Positions 6,690 through 9,711 of a stretch of 9,711 nt of DNA are shown piece by piece. The position numbers and the translations under genes were made by a program. Source of the DNA: UBA7803 sp041690675 (GTDB lineage: Bacteria > Pseudomonadota > Gammaproteobacteria > Pseudomonadales > Azotimanducaceae); contig JAWLGU010000121.1 of assembly GCA_041690675.1 (NCBI GenBank), positions 1 through 9,711 of the forward strand, written 5' to 3'. Positions within the stretch are counted from its first letter, which is position 1. Each line of letters begins with the position of its first letter. The notes under the pieces are model-generated. The model made no database searches. It was not told the DNA's origin and saw only the letters and a list, made by a program, of their open reading frames with translations.

Positions 6690-8266
6690 ACGCTGCTGCC
6701 CAGTTCCGCCCGCACCCGGCGATCGAGCTCCGCCAGCGCGTGATGCGCCGAGCTCACCGCCCCTTCCTGCCATCCCGGGTGATAGCTGATCTGGTCGCCG
6801 ATGAGGTAGTGGCGGCCGGCGGGCCGTTGCAGGGTGCGGAAGTACCGCTGCCGCGCCTCCTCGGACCATTGCGCGGTACAGCCCATCTGATGGTTCATGC
6901 GGTGCCAGGCTACGGTGACCCCGGTCTCCACGTGCTCGCGGTAGTCCGGATGGATTCGCTCGCCGTTCTGAATGGCGAGCTCGATGCGTTCCGCGGGGCT
7001 CAACCGGGCGAAGAGGTCGTTGGTTGCGTCGTCGAACACATAGGCACCCTGGACGATGCCTTTCCTGCCGTGAATGCCGTGGGTGGGGTACCAGATCTGC
7101 TCCACCTCCTGGTTGGTCCAGGTGATGCCGCCGTAGATGTTCTCCTTCTCCCAGAATCGCTCCTTCATCTGCAGGCCGATCTTGAACAGCTTGCCCCGCC
7201 CCACGTTGTTCATGGCGGTGAGGTACTCGGCGGGAAAGTTGTTGCGGATGCCGTGGATGAGGTGCTTGGGGATGCAGTTGAAGCAGTAGTCGGCGCTGAT
7301 CTGCCGCAGCCTGCCGCGGTGGTGGTAGACCACGTCCACCCCGGTTTCCCGCAGCATGATCGATTGAACCGGCGCCTTGGTGACGATGGGGCTCCTGATG
7401 TTGCGCACGAAGCCACGGATGATGTTGTCGTTGCCGCCCACCGCCTGCATGAGCGGCGCCGCCTGGTCCTCGCCTTCGCCCCAGTGCATGCGGAACTGCC
7501 AGAAGCTGCTCTTCAGGATCTCGGTGAAATCCAGCGGCGTCTTCAGCTCCGGGGGCTCGGTCATGCCGCCGCGCAGGTAGCCGGCTCGCCGGGAGCCGCG
7601 GTACAGGTTGTTCTGGTCCAGATCGCCGTAGGCCCTGAGAAACGCCAGCAGGCGCTCGGCGTCGTAGTCGGAGAAGACGGCGTCGAAGTCCGTCTTGTTC
7701 ACTGCCTTCGAGACGAGCTCGGTCATGAAGCCGCGCGCGTCGGCCATGTACTCACGCATACGTACCGGCCGGCCGCCGAAGGCTTCCGGGTCGTGAACCC
7801 AGGCGTGATAATTGACGTTGACGAAGACCTCCAGCGGCACGTCGAGCATCCGGCAGTAGTGCAGCAGGTTCTCGTGGTGGGCCGGGATCCGCGCCGGGCC
7901 GCAATTGAAGTAGAGGTCGGGATGCTCGTCGAACCGGCACACCTGGGGATTGCCCATCTCGTCGATCGGGTCGCCGCTGCGCACCGTGAGGTTGCGTCCG
8001 CCGACGCGGTGCGAGGCCTCGATGACGGTGACGTCGTAGCCCGCCCGCTCGAGCTCGTAGGCGCACACCAGGCCGGAGAGGCCGGCACCCAGGATCACCA
8101 CCCGGCGCTCGCGCTGGCCGACGTTCATGAGCTCGGCCCGGGGCGTGTGGGCTTCGGCGGCGGAAGGCAGGAGTCCCAAGGCCAGGCTGGCCTGATAAAC
8201 GGCGGCGGAGCCGCCGGCCGCGCCCACCATGTTGAGGAACTGTCGTCTGGAGAAGGGCTGTGACAT
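6686..8266 (-). CDS. Tat-exported flavin amine oxidase / L-amino-acid oxidase-like dehydrogenase (526 aa)
   Basis: FAD enzyme of the flavin amine oxidase family, expected to oxidise an amine or amino acid to an imine. The N-terminus has a Tat motif SRRQFL (6-11), then a hydrophobic stretch to about 39 (AEA), so it is exported folded with FAD. The dinucleotide fold is VVILGAGLSGLVCAYELE (56-73), with E83 and GGR (89-91); the C-terminal FAD segment is GRHYLIGD (484-491) then HPGWQEGA (496-503). Hand comparison with snake-venom L-amino-acid oxidases matches GPxRIP (R126, their carboxylate-binding Arg90), K362 in LFKIGL (their Lys326, nine residues before FWE) and W499 in the GW motif; Y393 may match their Tyr372. 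This favours a carboxylate-bearing substrate but is not proof. GGAG lies 4 nt before ATG. The gene starts 12 nt after one cytochrome and overlaps the next, suggesting cytochrome rather than oxygen as acceptor, as for NicA2 with CycN. Confidence 0.88.
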   Translation of the reverse strand: MSQPFSRRQFLNMVGAAGGSAAVYQASLALGLLPSAAEAHTPRAELMNVGQRERRVVILGAGLSGLVCAYELERAGYDVTVIEASHRVGGRNLTVRSGDPIDEMGNPQVCRFDEHPDLYFNCGPARIPAHHENLLHYCRMLDVPLEVFVNVNYHAWVHDPEAFGGRPVRMREYMADARGFMTELVSKAVNKTDFDAVFSDYDAERLLAFLRAYGDLDQNNLYRGSRRAGYLRGGMTEPPELKTPLDFTEILKSSFWQFRMHWGEGEDQAAPLMQAVGGNDNIIRGFVRNIRSPIVTKAPVQSIMLRETGVDVVYHHRGRLRQISADYCFNCIPKHLIHGIRNNFPAEYLTAMNNVGRGKLFKIGLQMKERFWEKENIYGGITWTNQEVEQIWYPTHGIHGRKGIVQGAYVFDDATNDLFARLSPAERIELAIQNGERIHPDYREHVETGVTVAWHRMNHQMGCTAQWSEEARQRYFRTLQRPAGRHYLIGDQISYHPGWQEGAVSSAHHALAELDRRVRAELGSSV

Positions 8267-8278
8267 AAGGCTCCGCAG

Positions 8279-8689
8279 TTACCGGACGATGAGGATGTTC
8301 GCCATGTCGTCGTGGTCGTGGCTCAGCTTCGTTTCGCCCGGAGGAAGCTCGTTCAGCTCGAATACGTATGCGAGCAGCGCGGCGTACTCGCGCGGCTTCA
8401 GGGCGCCGGGCCGGTCCTCGGGCATCTTCATCTCGATGAGGTCGTAGAGGGCCGACACCGGCTGGCTCTGCCACGCCAGCAGGAACGCGCCCTGGAAATA
8501 GCTGTGGTGATGGCACTTGGCGCAGTACTGCTGGTGAACCTCCAGCCCCTTGGCCGCCTGGGCCTCGGTGTAGACCCCGTCGGCGGTGGTGTGCTGCTGG
8601 GCCGCCGCCGGCTGGCCGGCGGCGAGACAGATCAAAGCGAGGGTCGCCGCGAGGCACTGGACAACGAATGCTGCTCGACACAGGGGCAT
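8279..8689 (-). CDS. Monoheme c-type cytochrome (136 aa)
   Basis: Small periplasmic electron carrier. Sec signal peptide at about 1-30 (hydrophobic LAATLALICLAAG, cleavage near PAAA-Q). One heme motif CAKCH (56-60); the axial Met is probably M89 in KMPEDRPGAL. The C-terminal part, YAALLAYVFELNELPPGETKL, is the pattern of single-heme cytochromes found next to PQQ dehydrogenases, which pass their electrons to them. Start choice: ATG 8689 lies 8 nt after the dehydrogenase stop. GGAGG (8703-8707) is 13 nt before it, rather far. An in-frame TTG at 8701 would overlap that stop and add four residues, but would sit only 1 nt from the same site, so ATG is preferred. Placed between the quinoprotein and the flavoprotein genes, it could serve either enzyme; the neighbour order suggests mainly the quinoprotein. 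Confidence 0.88.
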   Translation of the reverse strand: MPLCRAAFVVQCLAATLALICLAAGQPAAAQQHTTADGVYTEAQAAKGLEVHQQYCAKCHHHSYFQGAFLLAWQSQPVSALYDLIEMKMPEDRPGALKPREYAALLAYVFELNELPPGETKLSHDHDDMANILIVR

Positions 8690-8697
8690 GGCGGGGC

Positions 8698-9711
8698 TCA
8701 ATCCTCCGGCAGGGCGAGGGCGACGAACTCGCCGGGCTGACCCGGACCGCCGACCGAGACGATGACGTACTGGCGGCCGTCGTGCAGGTACGTCATCGGC
8801 GCCGTGTTCGACGGCGCAGGCAGTGCCACCTCGCCGAGCTCCTCACCGGTGCGCTTCTCGACGGCGTGCAGCAGCGGTGCGCCGCGCCGGCCTTCGGCGT
8901 AGAAGAGCAGCGAGCGGGTGGTGAGGACGTTGGCATGGGAGCGCTTGCCGGTTCGTGGCAGCGCCACGCCGGCCAGGGCCGGGTGATTCTTCACTGCATC
9001 CGGCGTATCCCCGTTGGGGATGTGCCACACCTTGTCACCCCGGTTCAGATCGATGGCGACGATGCTGCCGTAGGGAGGCTTGAACAGCTCCAGCCCCTGC
9101 GGACCGCGGACCCCGCCGGGGCCGGTGGATACGTAGCCGGCGTTGGAGCCTCGCTCTTCGCCGGGCACCAGCGCGATGACGCTGTGGCCACGCTCGGTGG
9201 CCACGTAGAGCATGCCCGTCTCCGGATCCACGGCGGAGCCGCCGGGGATGTTGGCCCCGCCGTTGGCCCCGGGGGCGACGAAGGTGCCCATGGTGCCGTC
9301 CTCGGCGTTCAAGAGCGAAGGCGGGGTGAAGATGGGACCCATGCGGTAGTTGCGGGCGATGGCGAGGCCCTGCTCGCGCAGCTCCGGCGTGAAGTCGATG
9401 ACGTCGTCCTCGGTGACGCCTTGCATCTCGAACGCCGGCGGCTTGGTGACGAAGGGCTGGGTGGCGGAGGTGACCTCGCCGGGCACGTCGGTCTGGGGCA
9501 CCGGCCGCTCCTCGATGGGCCAGAGGGGCTCACCGGTCTCGCGATCGAAGACGTAAGCCCAGCCCTGCTTGGTGGTTTCCACCACGATGGGCACCGTGCG
9601 GCGGCCGATCTTCACGTCGAGCAGCTTGGGCGCGTTGGGGTTGTCCATGTTCCAGACGTCGTGGTGCACCATCTGGAAGTGCCAGCGGCGCTCCCCGGTC
9701 TTCACGTCCAG
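8698..9711 (-). CDS. PQQ-dependent quinoprotein dehydrogenase, C-terminal part (5' end outside window)
   Basis: C-terminal 337 residues of an eight-bladed beta-propeller dehydrogenase using pyrroloquinoline quinone; the frame is open through the window edge. Family marks in order: LDMKTGERRWHFQMVHHDVW at the window edge, DRETGEPLWPIEERPVPQ, GPIFTPPSLL, NGGANIPGGSAVDPETGMLY (the next propeller blade), GKRSHANVLTTRSLLFYAEG, and the closing PMTYLHDGRQYVIVSVGG. These match the glucose/quinate-type and related PQQ dehydrogenases of proteobacteria, which oxidise sugars, polyols or alcohols in the periplasm and give electrons to ubiquinone or cytochrome c. No C-terminal heme domain is fused; instead a separate cytochrome starts 8 nt after the stop. 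The N-terminus, and so whether it is membrane-anchored or soluble, is not visible. The substrate cannot be assigned. It is the first operon gene seen here, and transcription probably begins beyond the window. Confidence 0.9.
   Translation of the reverse strand: MDVKTGERRWHFQMVHHDVWNMDNPNAPKLLDVKIGRRTVPIVVETTKQGWAYVFDRETGEPLWPIEERPVPQTDVPGEVTSATQPFVTKPPAFEMQGVTEDDVIDFTPELREQGLAIARNYRMGPIFTPPSLLNAEDGTMGTFVAPGANGGANIPGGSAVDPETGMLYVATERGHSVIALVPGEERGSNAGYVSTGPGGVRGPQGLELFKPPYGSIVAIDLNRGDKVWHIPNGDTPDAVKNHPALAGVALPRTGKRSHANVLTTRSLLFYAEGRRGAPLLHAVEKRTGEELGEVALPAPSNTAPMTYLHDGRQYVIVSVGGPGQPGEFVALALPED

Noticed and set aside
6690..6869. Longer start for the diheme cytochrome (60 extra residues)
   Set aside because: The extension lies inside the flavoprotein gene, is Arg/Pro/Gly-rich, and would mask a clean signal peptide. 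The ATGA overlap at 6689 fits operon organisation.
6674..8263. Open frame of 529 codons on the + strand opposite the flavoprotein gene
   Set aside because: It is the codon-phase mirror of a gene with unmistakable FAD motifs; its own translation shows no domain and no signal.
8690..8701. TTG start for the monoheme cytochrome
   Set aside because: It gives only four more residues, overlaps the previous stop, and sits 1 nt from GGAGG, too close for initiation; ATG 8689 is preferred, though not proven.

Overview
The window is about 9.7 kb of high-GC DNA that looks like a Gram-negative proteobacterial chromosome, most likely a gammaproteobacterium with an aerobic, nutrient-scavenging lifestyle. 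The support is two very large TonB-dependent outer-membrane receptors, Sec and Tat export signals, periplasmic c-type cytochromes and a quinoprotein dehydrogenase. I cannot name a genus. No tRNA, rRNA, CRISPR array, insertion sequence, integrase or attachment site was seen.

Left part (+ strand, 1-5482): the C-terminal 759 residues of one TonB-dependent receptor, a strong intrinsic terminator (2305-2334), a leader of about 100 nt carrying three short inverted repeats (2359-2416), and a complete second receptor (2438-5482). The receptors are diverged paralogues that share a cysteine-bracketed loop. A 52-nt convergent gap (5483-5534) holds a hairpin with a C(UUCG)G loop.

Right part (- strand, reading from 9711 down to 5535): a tightly packed operon with gaps of 12 nt or less. 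In transcription order it encodes a PQQ-type quinoprotein dehydrogenase (its start lies beyond the window), a monoheme cytochrome c, a Tat-exported flavoprotein resembling L-amino-acid oxidases, and one reading frame that joins a diheme cytochrome c to a RidA-type imine/enamine deaminase. The RidA part has its own Shine-Dalgarno sequence, start codon and signal-peptide-like segment, so it could be made both as a fusion and alone.

How they may work together (inference): an amine or amino acid, perhaps brought across the outer membrane by the neighbouring receptors, is dehydrogenated in the periplasm by the flavoprotein. The electrons go to the encoded cytochromes rather than directly to oxygen, and the released imine is hydrolysed in the same compartment by exported RidA. 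The PQQ enzyme would be a second substrate-oxidising branch feeding the same cytochromes. The substrate cannot be read from the sequence. The most unusual points are the exported RidA, its in-frame join to the cytochrome, and the packing of flavin and quinoprotein oxidation with imine clean-up in one operon.
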